From assembly GCF_009765275.1 (NCBI RefSeq), contig NZ_VOPH01000002.1, positions 682,001 through 746,000 of the forward strand: DNA of 64,000 bases. Direction: 5' to 3'. Source of the stretch: Chachezhania sediminis (lineage in GTDB: Bacteria > Pseudomonadota > Alphaproteobacteria > Rhodobacterales > Rhodobacteraceae). The stretch's first letter is position 1; each line of letters opens with the position of its first letter. The notes under the pieces were generated by a model, which was not told where the DNA came from, did not search any database, and saw nothing but the letters and a program-made list of their open reading frames with translations. Below, piece by piece: positions 17,334 through 26,433 of the stretch. The translations under genes and the position numbers were made by a program.

Positions 17334-19670
17334 TCATTCCCCGTAGGGGATCCAGACCGTCCGGACCTCGGTCGCTTCCTCCAGGAACGGCCGCAGGTCG
17401 CGGTCCGTCCAGTCGGTCGCCAGGCCATGGTTCACCCAGGTCCGCTTCAGGTTCCCGGCCGAGGCCCGTTCCACCACGCCCGACAGGTCTGCGGCGGAGA
17501 AGGACCAGACCGCGTCCACGTCCAGATGCGCGGCCATCACCGGCGCCAGGTCCGCCTGGGCCCCGGTCAGGATGTTCGCCACGCCCCCCGGCACGTCGGA
17601 GGTATCGAGAACCTGGTAGAACTCCGTCGCCACCAGCGGCGCGCCTTCGCAGGCGGCCAGCACGACCCGGTTCCCCATCGCCATGGCCGAGGCCAGCGCA
17701 GTCACCATCCACAGCAGCGGCGCCTCTTCCGGGCACAGAATGCCCAGGACGCCCACCGGAACCCTGGTCGCCAGCGCCACGCCCTTCAGCGGCACGCCCG
17801 CGATCCGGCCGTCGAACTTGTCGGCCCAGGCGGCGGCCGTGAACAAACGGTCCAGCGTCGCCTCGACCTCTGACACACCATCGCCCCGGCCGGAGGCCGC
17901 ATCCAGCAGCCCGGCGAAATCCCCTGCCCGGGCGCCAAGGTTTTCGGCCATGTAATACAGCACCTGCGCCCGCTGGTGCCCCGACATCGACGCCCAGCCC
18001 GATGCGGCATGGGCCGCCTCGACCGCATTCCGCACGTCCTTGCGGCTGCCCATGCCGACATGGCCCAGGAGTGCACCGCCGGCCCCGTGCACCGCGCGGA
18101 CATAGCCGCTGTCGGGTCGGGCCTGCTTGCCGCCGATGTAGAGCTTCGGTGTCCGGTCGATGCCCGGCGAAAGCTCTGCCACCGTCTTGCCGGCGGCGGG
18201 TACCTTCAGTGGCGCGGGTTCGACCGCGGGCCTGGTATAGGCCGAAAGCCCTTCCCAACCGCCTTCGCGGCCGAAGCCGCTTTCCCGCACGCCGCCGAAT
18301 CCGGCCGCCGCATCGAACAGGTTGGTCGCGTTCACCCAGACCACGCCTGCCGCCAACCTCGGCGCGATGTCGAGCGCGAGGTTCACGTTCTCGCTCCATA
18401 CCGTGGCGGCCAGCCCGTAGCGGGTGTTGTTGGCCAGCTGCACCGCCTCGGCCTTGGTGCGGAAGGTGGTCGACACGAGCACGGGGCCAAAGATCTCCTC
18501 CTGCATCAGGGGATCTGCGGGCTCCAGCCCCTCGATCAGGGTCGGGGGATAGAAGCAGCCGGTGCCGGGCAGGGGGGACGCCGCGCGGTGGATCAGCCCG
18601 CCCGCGCAGCCATCGACCATCGCTGCGACGCGGGTCAGCTGTTCGGGCGCGACCATGGCGCCGACGTCGATGCTCTTGTCCAGCGGATCGCCGATGCGCA
18701 GCTTGTCCATCCGGGCCTTCAGTCGGGCGTGGAAGTCGTCGGCCACGCTTTCCTGCACGATCAGGCGGGATCCGGCACAGCAGACCTGGCCCTGGTTGAA
18801 CCAGATCGCGTCCACCAGACCTTCGACAGCGCTGTCCAGGTCCGCGTCCTCGAAAACGATGTAGGGGGACTTGCCGCCCAGCTCCAGCGTCAGGCGCTTG
18901 CCCGTCCCGGCGGTGGTTTCGCGGATCCTTCGCCCGACCTCGGTCGATCCGGTGAAGGCGATCTTGTCGACCTTCGCGCCCACGATCATCTCGCCCACCG
19001 CCCCGTCGCCGGTCACGATGTTGACGACGCCCTTGGGCAGGCTGGCCTGCTGGCAGATATCGGCGAACAGAAGCGCGGTCAGGGACGTCCACTCCGCCGG
19101 CTTCAGCACCACGGTATTGCCCATGGCCAGCGCCGGCGCGATCTTCCAGGCCAGCATCAGCAGCGGGAAGTTCCACGGCACGATCTGGCCGCAGACACCG
19201 ACGGCGCGACGACCGGGTAACTCGGTCTCCATCAGTTGGGCCATACCGGCGTGGTAATAGAAATGCCGCTGCGCCAGCGGCACGTCGATGTCGCGGCTTT
19301 CCCGGATCGGCTTGCCGTTGTCCATCGTTTCCAGCACCGCGAACAGCCGCGCGTGTTTCTGCAACAGGCGCGCCAGCGCATAGAGGTATCGCGCCCGGCC
19401 AGCGCCGCCCAGGCCTTCCCACGCAGGCTGCGCCGCGCGGGCGGCGGCAACGGCGGCATCCACGTCCCCGGCGGTCGCCTGTGTCAGGGTCGCCAGCACC
19501 TCGCCCGTCGCGGGGTTGACCGTCTCGAACGCGTCGCCCGGGGCCGTGAAGCCACCGTCGATGAAATGCCCGAACCGCCCGTCACGGGCGGCGATCCAGT
19601 CCCGCGCTTCGGCAGTACTTTCCGGGGCGGTTCCATAGCTCATGGTGGCGAAGATCTCGGCGATGCTCAC
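17334..19670 (-). CDS. Tandem (double-domain) aldehyde dehydrogenase
   Basis: 778 residues: a complete ALDH domain (about 1-490) joined to a second, degenerate ALDH domain (about 515-778). The first has VPWNFPLLMLAWKIAPALA, the NAD+/Glu region LTLELGGKSPYIVFEDAD and the nucleophile region NQGQVCCAGSR (C297 expected). The second keeps ALDH blocks such as ILCPEEAPLLWMVTALASAM but has no cysteine at the catalytic position. It follows deoC, whose products are acetaldehyde and glyceraldehyde-3-phosphate, so acetaldehyde oxidation is a plausible role (inference). GTG 19670 overlaps the preceding stop as GTGA. Confidence 0.9.
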   Translation of the reverse strand: MSIAEIFATMSYGTAPESTAEARDWIAARDGRFGHFIDGGFTAPGDAFETVNPATGEVLATLTQATAGDVDAAVAAARAAQPAWEGLGGAGRARYLYALARLLQKHARLFAVLETMDNGKPIRESRDIDVPLAQRHFYYHAGMAQLMETELPGRRAVGVCGQIVPWNFPLLMLAWKIAPALAMGNTVVLKPAEWTSLTALLFADICQQASLPKGVVNIVTGDGAVGEMIVGAKVDKIAFTGSTEVGRRIRETTAGTGKRLTLELGGKSPYIVFEDADLDSAVEGLVDAIWFNQGQVCCAGSRLIVQESVADDFHARLKARMDKLRIGDPLDKSIDVGAMVAPEQLTRVAAMVDGCAGGLIHRAASPLPGTGCFYPPTLIEGLEPADPLMQEEIFGPVLVSTTFRTKAEAVQLANNTRYGLAATVWSENVNLALDIAPRLAAGVVWVNATNLFDAAAGFGGVRESGFGREGGWEGLSAYTRPAVEPAPLKVPAAGKTVAELSPGIDRTPKLYIGGKQARPDSGYVRAVHGAGGALLGHVGMGSRKDVRNAVEAAHAASGWASMSGHQRAQVLYYMAENLGARAGDFAGLLDAASGRGDGVSEVEATLDRLFTAAAWADKFDGRIAGVPLKGVALATRVPVGVLGILCPEEAPLLWMVTALASAMAMGNRVVLAACEGAPLVATEFYQVLDTSDVPGGVANILTGAQADLAPVMAAHLDVDAVWSFSAADLSGVVERASAGNLKRTWVNHGLATDWTDRDLRPFLEEATEVRTVWIPYGE

Positions 19671-19915
19671 GCGGCTTTCCCGCAACCTTCGGGATGGAAG
19701 ACCCGCGTGGTCGAGGCCGGGTGCCTGGCCAGCATGTTGACCGGACGGATCGGGCGGGGGACGAAGTTGCCGCCGCAATTGGGGCAGACGCCGCCCAGCA
19801 CATCGTCCACGCAATCCGCGCAGAAGGTGCATTCATAGGTGCAGATCCGCGCGTCCGGGCTTTCCGGGGGCAGGTCCTTGTTGCAGCATTCGCAGTTGGG
19901 CTTCAGTACCATCAT
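19667..19915 (-). CDS. DUF1272 small zinc-ribbon-like protein
   Basis: 82 residues (80 if the second ATG at 19912 is used). It has cysteine clusters NCECCNKDLPP, CTYECTFCADC and GVCPNCGGNF, typical of DUF1272, a small family presumed to bind zinc. The function is unknown. It lies 5 bases after deoC and overlaps the aldehyde dehydrogenase start, so it is in the same operon. Confidence 0.88.
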   Translation of the reverse strand: MMVLKPNCECCNKDLPPESPDARICTYECTFCADCVDDVLGGVCPNCGGNFVPRPIRPVNMLARHPASTTRVFHPEGCGKAA

Positions 19916-19920
19916 TGCGC

Positions 19921-20910
19921 TTACCCCATCGGATGGCGCCACGCGGCGGAATAGGCGCCGGTGACATGGTGTTCCAGTTGGCGTTCGATATCGCCCAGAA
20001 GGGACGACGCCCCGAAGCGGAAGAGGTGGGGGGAAAGCCAGTCGTCCCCAAGCTCTTCCTTGATCATCGACAGGTAGACCAGCGCGTCCTTCGCCTTGGA
20101 TATTCCGCCGGCGGGCTTGTAGCCGACGCGGAACCCGGTCGCCGCGTGATAGGCCCGGATGGCGCGCAGCATGACCAGCGTGACGGGAAGCGTGGCATTG
20201 ACGCTTTCCTTCCCCGTGGACGTCTTGATGAAATCCGCCCCGGCCATCATCGCCACCAGCGAGGCCTTGGCGACATTGCGCAGCGACCCCAGTTCGCCGG
20301 TGGCCAGGATCGCCTTCAGATGGGCCTCGCCACAGGCGGCGCGGAAGGTGCGGACCTCGTCGTATAGCGCCTGCCAGTCGCCGGTCAGCACGTGCCGGCG
20401 GGAAATGACGATGTCGATCTCGGCTGCGCCCGCGGCGACGCTTTCGCCGATTTCCGCCACCCGCAGATGAAAGGGCGACAGGCCCGCCGGAAAGCCGGTG
20501 GAGACAGCGGCGACCGGGATGCCCGATCCGTCCAGTGCCTGAACGGCGGGCGCGATCATGTCGTGATAGACGCAGACCGCGCCGACGGTGATGGGGCCCA
20601 TGCCCATCGCATCCAGCAGGTCGATCCGGACCGGGGCCCTGGCCTTGGCGCACAGGCGCCGCACACGGCCCGGCGTGTCGTCGCCCGATAGGGTCGTCAG
20701 GTCGATGCAGGTCACGGCTTTCAGAAGCCAGGCCGCCTGATGATCCTTTTTGACCGACCGTCGGCCCGGCAAGGTCGCTGCGCGGCGTTCGATGGCAGGC
20801 GTGTTGGCCTGTGCCGACCGGACCCAGCCCATGTCCAGCGCCATGCCGGGATTGCGCGGTTCGCTGTGCGCCGGAACGGCGCCTGCACCGGTGGCGGATT
20901 CCATCTTCAT
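19921..20910 (-). CDS. deoC: Deoxyribose-phosphate aldolase
   Basis: 329 residues, the long DeoC type. DeoC cleaves 2-deoxyribose-5-phosphate to acetaldehyde and glyceraldehyde-3-phosphate in deoxynucleoside catabolism. The Schiff-base lysine is K229 in GADFIKTSTGK, and the second active-site lysine is K265 in VGYKPAGGI. ATG 20910 is preceded by GGAAGGGAGG, which fixes the start. It heads the deoC-DUF1272-ALDH-SDR run and is divergent from the metal importer operon. Confidence 0.95.
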   Translation of the reverse strand: MKMESATGAGAVPAHSEPRNPGMALDMGWVRSAQANTPAIERRAATLPGRRSVKKDHQAAWLLKAVTCIDLTTLSGDDTPGRVRRLCAKARAPVRIDLLDAMGMGPITVGAVCVYHDMIAPAVQALDGSGIPVAAVSTGFPAGLSPFHLRVAEIGESVAAGAAEIDIVISRRHVLTGDWQALYDEVRTFRAACGEAHLKAILATGELGSLRNVAKASLVAMMAGADFIKTSTGKESVNATLPVTLVMLRAIRAYHAATGFRVGYKPAGGISKAKDALVYLSMIKEELGDDWLSPHLFRFGASSLLGDIERQLEHHVTGAYSAAWRHPMG

Positions 20911-21030
20911 GCCGGCCTCCCTTCCATGGCCGGGACGGTGGCATGGGCCCGGCATCAAGGCAAGGCCCGGCCCGTGGTCCGTCTCCGTATCGCGGCCCGC
21001 CGAATCGGGTGCCGCGGGCCCGCCGGGGCA

Positions 21031-21076
21031 TTCGGAGTTCCGAATTTCGCCCGAATTCTGTGCAAAATGCACGGAA
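21031..21076. promoter_or_regulatory. Two palindromes upstream of deoC and the metal importer
   Basis: TTCGG-AGTT-CCGAA (21031-21044) and the longer TTCTGTGCA-AAA-TGCACGGAA (21056-21076, 8 of 9 arm positions pairing). Both lie in the 303-base divergent gap, closer to deoC. They look like binding sites for dimeric regulators. I cannot name the regulators. Confidence 0.4.
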
Positions 21077-21130
21077 ATCATGGATCGGACGCCGGTCCGG
21101 GATGTGTGGTTTGTCCGTTCCGGGGCCTTC

Positions 21131-21147
21131 TTGCGAATAAGTCGCAA
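21131..21147. promoter_or_regulatory. Candidate metal-regulator operator
   Basis: TTGCGA-ATAAG-TCGCAA is a perfect palindrome that ends 5 bases before the -35 box of the importer promoter. A second TTGCGAA half-site lies in the promoter spacer (21162-21168). A Fur/Mur- or Zur-type repressor is a reasonable guess from the genes controlled, not from a clear consensus match. Confidence 0.45.
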
Positions 21148-21152
21148 AAACA

Positions 21153-21181
21153 TTGACAGAGTTGCGAACGGCTCTCATATT
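21153..21181 (+). promoter_or_regulatory. Promoter of the metal importer operon
   Basis: TTGACA (21153-21158), 17-base spacer, CATATT (21176-21181). It lies 33 bases before the first start codon and contains a TTGCGAA half-site. Confidence 0.6.
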
Positions 21182-21213
21182 CGTTCTAACATAGAGCCAG
21201 GGATCTGTTAGCC

Positions 21214-22209
21214 ATGTGGACGCCAGCGCGCCGAACCGGCCGCCGCGGAATACTGAAGAATGTCGCCGCCGCGGTGACGCTTGTTGCCTTGTCGGTCTTT
21301 TCCACCGAAACCCGGGCCGGGGACGCGACCCTGAACGTGGTCGCCACCACCGGCATGATCGCCGACGCGGCCCGCCAGATCGGCGGCGATGCGGTCGAGG
21401 TGAAGGCCCTGATGGGGCCGGGGGTCGACCCCCATTCCTATCGTCAGACCCGGTCGGACATCGTCGCCATGACCCGGGCAGATATTGTGCTGTACCACGG
21501 GCTGTACCTTGAAGCGCAGATGGAGCAGTTCCTGCAGGACCTGGCGCGCAACCGGAACGTCGTGCCGGTGGCCGATGCGCTGCCCAAGGATCTTCTGCGC
21601 GCCAATATCGACTATGAAAACAAGTTCGACCCCCATGTCTGGATGGCGCCGGAGCTGTGGTCCGGCGTGGTGGTCGAGGTGGAGCGCGCGCTGAGCGAAG
21701 CCCGCCCCGAGATGGCAGAAACCTTCGCCGCCAATACAGAGGCCTATCTGGAACAGATCGACCGCCTGCACGACTATGCCGTGGAAACCCTGTCTAAGGT
21801 TCCGGCCCAGTCGCGGGTGCTGGTCACCGCCCATGACGCCTTCGGGTACTTCGGCGAGGCCTACGGTTTCGAGGTGCTGGGGATCCAGGGCGTCTCGACC
21901 GAGAGCGAGGCCGGGCTGAACCGGATCCGGACGCTGGTCAATGCGCTGGTGGACAACGACGTCCGTGCGGTCTTTGTCGAAAGCTCCGTCTCGGACCGCA
22001 ACATGCGGGCGCTGGTCGAAGGGGCAGAGGCCCGGGGGCACGAGGTTGCCATCGGTGGCGAACTTTTCAGCGACGCCATGGGCCGGGACGGGACCTATGA
22101 AGGGACCTATGTCGGCATGATCGACCACAACGTCACGACCATCGCCAGTGCACTGGGGGCCGACGTGCCCGCCGGCGGCATGGACGGCAAGCTTTCCCCG
22201 GGGATCTGA
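21214..22209 (+). CDS. Zn/Mn ABC transporter, periplasmic binding protein (TroA/SitA-like)
   Basis: 331 residues with a signal peptide (VAAAVTLVALSVFSTETRA). It is a cluster A-I binding protein that delivers metal to the permease. The four ligand positions are visible: H74 (DPHSY), H141 (DPHVWM), H207 (VTAHDAFGYF) and D304 (GMIDHN), together with GIQGVSTESEAGL. There is no His-rich loop, unlike ZnuA. A third His ligand, not Glu, is shared with TroA, which takes Zn and Mn, so I do not choose one metal. It is the first gene of a four-gene operon. Confidence 0.92.
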   Translation: MWTPARRTGRRGILKNVAAAVTLVALSVFSTETRAGDATLNVVATTGMIADAARQIGGDAVEVKALMGPGVDPHSYRQTRSDIVAMTRADIVLYHGLYLEAQMEQFLQDLARNRNVVPVADALPKDLLRANIDYENKFDPHVWMAPELWSGVVVEVERALSEARPEMAETFAANTEAYLEQIDRLHDYAVETLSKVPAQSRVLVTAHDAFGYFGEAYGFEVLGIQGVSTESEAGLNRIRTLVNALVDNDVRAVFVESSVSDRNMRALVEGAEARGHEVAIGGELFSDAMGRDGTYEGTYVGMIDHNVTTIASALGADVPAGGMDGKLSPGI

Positions 22210-22210
22210 C

Positions 22211-23014
22211 ATGCTGGAACTCGCAACTGCCGACGGTCGCGTGCCGGCCGATGACGCCCGCAAGGACAGCCCGCTGGCGGTCCGCGGCCTGACCGTGTCC
22301 TACGGTGAAAAGCCGGCCGTCTTCTCGGTCGACATGACGGTGCCGAAAGGATCGATGACCGCGATCATCGGACCCAACGGTGCCGGCAAGTCGACCATGC
22401 TGAAGGCGGTGTTGGGCATCGTGAAACCCCTGTCGGGCCAGGTAGAGGTCTTTGGCTGTCCGCTGGCCGATCAGCGGGCCAGGATCGCCTATGTGCCCCA
22501 GCGCGCCAGCGTCGACTGGGATTTCCCGACCAGGGTGATCGACGTCGTGCTGATGGGCCTGTACCGCGAGGTCGGACTGCTGGGCCGCCTGCGCGGCGCC
22601 CATGTCGACCGCGCGCGGTCCTGCCTGGACCGGGTCGGCATGGCGGCATTTGCCGACCGCCAGATCGGCCAGTTGTCCGGCGGCCAGCAGCAGCGGGTCT
22701 TCCTGGCCCGTGCCCTGGCGCAGGACGCCGACCTCTATCTTCTGGACGAACCCTTCGCCGGTGTGGATGCCGCGACCGAAAAGGCGATCATCGCCGTCCT
22801 GAAATCGCTGAAATCCGAAGGCAAGACCGTCGTTGCCGTGCACCATGACCTGGCGACCGTGCGGGACTATTTCGATCATGTCTTCCTGATCAACGTCCGC
22901 CGCATTGCCGAAGGCCCCGTCGACGAGGCCTTCACCGCCGAAACCCTGCAAGAGGCCTATGGCGGGCGGCTGGCCAGCACGCAGGTGGACCAGCTTTCGG
23001 CCGTCCTGGCCTGA
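22211..23014 (+). CDS. Zn/Mn ABC transporter, ATP-binding protein
   Basis: 267 residues. Walker A is GPNGAGKST, the signature is LSGGQQQR, Walker B is LYLLDEPFAGVD and the H-loop is VAVHHDLATV. It drives import by the two permeases encoded next. It starts one base after the binding-protein stop. Confidence 0.95.
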   Translation: MLELATADGRVPADDARKDSPLAVRGLTVSYGEKPAVFSVDMTVPKGSMTAIIGPNGAGKSTMLKAVLGIVKPLSGQVEVFGCPLADQRARIAYVPQRASVDWDFPTRVIDVVLMGLYREVGLLGRLRGAHVDRARSCLDRVGMAAFADRQIGQLSGGQQQRVFLARALAQDADLYLLDEPFAGVDAATEKAIIAVLKSLKSEGKTVVAVHHDLATVRDYFDHVFLINVRRIAEGPVDEAFTAETLQEAYGGRLASTQVDQLSAVLA

Positions 23015-23035
23015 CTGAACTGAAGGATCCGACCC

Positions 23036-24241
23036 ATGCTGGCCGACGCGCTGCTTCTGCAGCTTGGCTACAACGCCACCCTGGTGGCCATCGGGGCGAC
23101 GCTTCTGGGCGTGGCCGCCGGCATGACGGGCGCGTTCCTGTACCTGCGCAAGCGCGCGCTGGTCAGCGACGCGATTTCCCATTCGACTTTGCCAGGCGTG
23201 GGTCTGGCCTTCATCGTCATGGTGGCGCTGGGCGGTGACGGGCGGGCACTGCCCGGCCTGTTGCTGGGATCCGCCCTGTCGGCCTGGGCCGGGCTTCTTT
23301 GCCTGGGCTGGCTGGTCCGCCGCACGCGACTGGCGGAAGACGCGGCGATCGGCGCGGTGCTGTCGGTCTTCTTCGGCGTGGGCATTGTCCTTCTGACCGT
23401 GATCCAGACCATGTCCGCGGGCAAGCAGGCGGGGCTGGAGAACTTCCTTCTGGGTTCGACCGCCGGAATGCTGCGGACGGACGCGATCGTCATCGCCGTG
23501 GGGGGGCTAGCGATCCTGGCCGCGATCTTCGTCCTGCGCCGCCCGATGCTGGAGGTGGCTTTCGACCCCGAATATGCCGCCGCGCGGGGCGTGAATGTCG
23601 ACCGGGTGGATCTGGCGATGATGGGTCTTGTCATGGCGGTGACGGTCGTGGGCCTGAAAGTCGTGGGCCTGATCCTGATCGTGGCGCTGCTGATCATCCC
23701 GTCGGTGACCGCCCGGTTCTGGACCGAACGCGCCGACCGGGTGATCCTGATCGGCGGTCTGGTGGGCGGTCTGGCAGGCTATGCCGGCGCGGCCCTGTCT
23801 GCGGCAGAACCCAAGGTGCCCACGGGCCCGATCATCGTGCTGATGGCCTTTGTCCTCTTCCTGCTGTCACTGATGCTGGCCCCCGGCCGCGGCGTCCTGG
23901 CGGCGCTGATCCGCCACCTGCGGTTTCAGCAGCGCGTCCACCTGCGGCAGGGTCTTCTGGCGCTGGCGCAGGCCCAGCCGATCTACGAGGTGCGCACCCG
24001 CCGCCTGTTGCGGCGTGCCGGCCTGGCCCGGGCCGATGGCGTGGCGACCGAGGCGGGGCGCGCCCGTGCCGCCCGGGCGCTTCGCGACGAGAAACGGTGG
24101 GAGATCGTGCGCACCGACCCCGCGCACGAGGCGGCGGCCGAATTCTATGACGGGCTGACCGATATCGACACCGTCCTGACCTCCGACCAGATCGCCGAGA
24201 TCGACGCAAGGATCGGTGCACCAAAGGGGGTCCCTGCATGA
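23036..24241 (+). CDS. Zn/Mn ABC transporter, permease with C-terminal extension
   Basis: 401 residues. The first about 285 form the ABC-3 type permease (RKRALVSDAISHSTLPGVGL, AAARGVNVDRVDLAMMGLVM, VALLIIPSVTARFW). About 115 extra, mostly helical, cytoplasmic residues follow (HLRFQQRVHLRQGLLALAQA ... VRTRRLLRRAGLARADGVAT). The extension resembles a winged-helix/DtxR-like segment known from some metal permeases, but I rate that as weak. The partner permease lacks it. Confidence 0.92.
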   Translation: MLADALLLQLGYNATLVAIGATLLGVAAGMTGAFLYLRKRALVSDAISHSTLPGVGLAFIVMVALGGDGRALPGLLLGSALSAWAGLLCLGWLVRRTRLAEDAAIGAVLSVFFGVGIVLLTVIQTMSAGKQAGLENFLLGSTAGMLRTDAIVIAVGGLAILAAIFVLRRPMLEVAFDPEYAAARGVNVDRVDLAMMGLVMAVTVVGLKVVGLILIVALLIIPSVTARFWTERADRVILIGGLVGGLAGYAGAALSAAEPKVPTGPIIVLMAFVLFLLSLMLAPGRGVLAALIRHLRFQQRVHLRQGLLALAQAQPIYEVRTRRLLRRAGLARADGVATEAGRARAARALRDEKRWEIVRTDPAHEAAAEFYDGLTDIDTVLTSDQIAEIDARIGAPKGVPA

Positions 24242-25167
24242 TGGGCGCCGAATTCGTTCCGCTGTCGCTGCCGCCGATGCTGATCGGCACCTTTGCCGCC
24301 ATCGCCTGCGCGCTGCCCGGCAACTTCCTTCTGCTGCGCCGTCAGGCCCTGATCGGCGACGCGATTTCCCACGTGGTCCTGCCAGGCATCGTCGCGGCCT
24401 TCCTGCTGACCGGTATGGTGTCGACATGGCCGATGATGCTGGGCGCCATGGCCGCGGCCGTCCTGGCCGTCCTGCTGATCGAGACGATCCGTCGTCTGGG
24501 CAAGATCGAACCCGGCGCCGCGATGGGGGTGATCTTCACCTCGATGTTCGCGGGGGGCGTGCTGCTTCTGGAGATGACCGATACATCGGCCGTCCACCTG
24601 GATGTGCAGCACGCGCTTTACGGCAATCTTGAAAGCCTGATCTGGCTGGATGCGACCGGCTGGTCCTCGCTTCTGGACCCGGATGCCCTGCGGTATCTGC
24701 CGGCCGAGCTTCCGCGGATGGCGATCACGCTGGTCGTGGTCGCGCTGTTCATCGCGGCGATCTGGCGGCCTCTGAAGATTTCCACCTTCGACGAAGGCTT
24801 TGCCCGCACGCTGGGCATCCCCACGGGTCTGATCGGCATGGCGCTGGTGACGGTCGCTGCGGTGGCCGCGGTGGCGGCCTTCGATGCCGTGGGATCCATC
24901 ATCGTGATCGCCATGTTCATCTGCCCGCCCGCCGCCGCGCGGATGATGACCAACCGGCTGGAACGCCAGATCGGGTGGAGCGTCGTCTTCGCAACGATCT
25001 CGGCCGTGCTGGGGTACGTTCTGGCAGGCTATGGCCCGCTGTGGCTGGGTGCACAGGACGCGGTCAGCGCCGCAGGGATGATTGCCACCGTTTCGGGCCT
25101 GATCCTGGGGATCACGGCGCTGGCCGGTCCCTGCCGGACCCGTTCCGGCGCGCCCGAAGGCGCCTGA
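24238..25167 (+). CDS. Zn/Mn ABC transporter, second permease
   Basis: 309 residues of ABC-3 permease (RRQALIGDAISHVVLPGIVA, FDEGFARTLGIPTGLIGMAL, AMFICPPAAARMMTNRL). It overlaps the first permease as ATGA. Two different permease genes with one ATPase and one binding protein is the SitABCD/TroABCD layout. The 131 bases after it contain a GGACCGGCCGGTCC palindrome but no T run. Confidence 0.94.
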   Translation: MMGAEFVPLSLPPMLIGTFAAIACALPGNFLLLRRQALIGDAISHVVLPGIVAAFLLTGMVSTWPMMLGAMAAAVLAVLLIETIRRLGKIEPGAAMGVIFTSMFAGGVLLLEMTDTSAVHLDVQHALYGNLESLIWLDATGWSSLLDPDALRYLPAELPRMAITLVVVALFIAAIWRPLKISTFDEGFARTLGIPTGLIGMALVTVAAVAAVAAFDAVGSIIVIAMFICPPAAARMMTNRLERQIGWSVVFATISAVLGYVLAGYGPLWLGAQDAVSAAGMIATVSGLILGITALAGPCRTRSGAPEGA

Positions 25168-25298
25168 CCCGGCAGCCTTCAGGACGGCGTTCCGGACCGG
25201 CCGGTCCTGCGGCGCCCGGTCGCTGTCTGGGCCTTTGACCGAAGGGCCATCGTCCCCCATATTAAAATTTCCTTCCGAAACACTAACCCACGGTTGAC

Positions 25299-26357
25299 AT
25301 GGACGTCCTCCTGCTGGCCCGGACGCAGTTTGGGATTCTGGCCTCCTTCCACGCTCTGTTCCCGGCGATCACCCTGATGCTGGGCTGGGTGCTGTTCGGG
25401 CTTTACGCCCGTGCCCTGCGGCAGCGGGACAGCGGCGGTGCGTCGGCACGGGACAAGCGCCGCGTGCGGGCGTTCTGGACGCGGGTCCATGCGCTGGCCT
25501 TCATGCTGAGCGGGATATCGGCCCTGGCGCTGTCTGCGCAGGCCGCGGTGCTGCAGGGGACCGAGGCGGTGTTTTCCCCACTGGCGGGTCTTGGGTTCCT
25601 GGTGGCCTTCGGCATGCAGGCGCTGGGTCTTGTCGTCCTGCTGGCCCGCCGGATGGTGGTGCGCCGCCGCGTGCAGGCGGCGGGTGCGCTGCTGGTGGCG
25701 TTGGGCGGCACGCTCTGGTCCGCGGAACTGGCGATCCTCGGCTACCTGGTGGGCGGGGCCGCGGCCGGCGTCACGCTGCTGCAAAGCGGGCTTCTGGCGC
25801 TCCTGATCTCGAACCTGACGGTGGGCAGCCTGCTGTCGGGTCTGTCTTCGCTGCGGATCCTGACGGGCGAACGGACGCGGGCGCAACGCGCGATGCTGCG
25901 GACCGGTCTGTGGATGACGGCGCTGTCGGCGCCCCTGATTGTCCTCTTCTGCGCCCGGCTGGCCCGGCTGGACGGCACCCAGGCGACGGTCTTTGCCGTG
26001 GCGCTGGTGGCGCTGGCGCTGCTGTCCTGGGCCACGCTCAGCCTACAGCCGCGCCATGGCAGCCAGGTGGCCGTGGGCCTGCCTTCGCCCGGCCTGCTGA
26101 CGGGCCTTCTGGGGGCCAGCTTCGCCGGCTGGCCGGTGACGCTAATCCTGCTGCACGGCGCGGTGCCGCTGCGGGCGCTGATGCCGCTGCCCCTGCCAGC
26201 GGGCGTCGCCGGGGACCTGCCGCAGACCATGGTGGCCTATGCAGCCGTGACCGTCCTGCTGGTCGCCTTCTTCTGTGCGGCCATCGTCGGCATGGCCCGG
26301 AATGCCGCTGTCGAACGGTCTGCCAGGATCGGCATGGGGCTGCTGCCGGCCGAGTGA
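25299..26357 (+). CDS. Divergent, shortened CydA-like membrane protein (cytochrome bd subunit I homologue)
   Basis: 352 residues and about eight membrane helices. The start [25 protein letters not shown] follows the CydA N-terminus, including the His (H18) that binds heme b595 in true CydA. Later blocks also align: [40 protein letters not shown] and MVALGG-like [19 protein letters not shown]. Yet the two glutamates of CydA helix III (AYEVLTAFFLEA) are G and Q, the b558 His helix reads [12 protein letters not shown], and the Q-loop and GRQPW region are missing. No cydB follows. It is probably not an oxidase. No good ribosome-binding site precedes the ATG. Confidence 0.65.
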   Translation: MDVLLLARTQFGILASFHALFPAITLMLGWVLFGLYARALRQRDSGGASARDKRRVRAFWTRVHALAFMLSGISALALSAQAAVLQGTEAVFSPLAGLGFLVAFGMQALGLVVLLARRMVVRRRVQAAGALLVALGGTLWSAELAILGYLVGGAAAGVTLLQSGLLALLISNLTVGSLLSGLSSLRILTGERTRAQRAMLRTGLWMTALSAPLIVLFCARLARLDGTQATVFAVALVALALLSWATLSLQPRHGSQVAVGLPSPGLLTGLLGASFAGWPVTLILLHGAVPLRALMPLPLPAGVAGDLPQTMVAYAAVTVLLVAFFCAAIVGMARNAAVERSARIGMGLLPAE

Positions 26358-26433
26358 TCGCGGGCAACCATTCCGCAGGATCCGGGCCCAGGGCCGCTGG
26401 CAGAATCGCGGCAGCGGTGCTAGGTCTTGGGGC

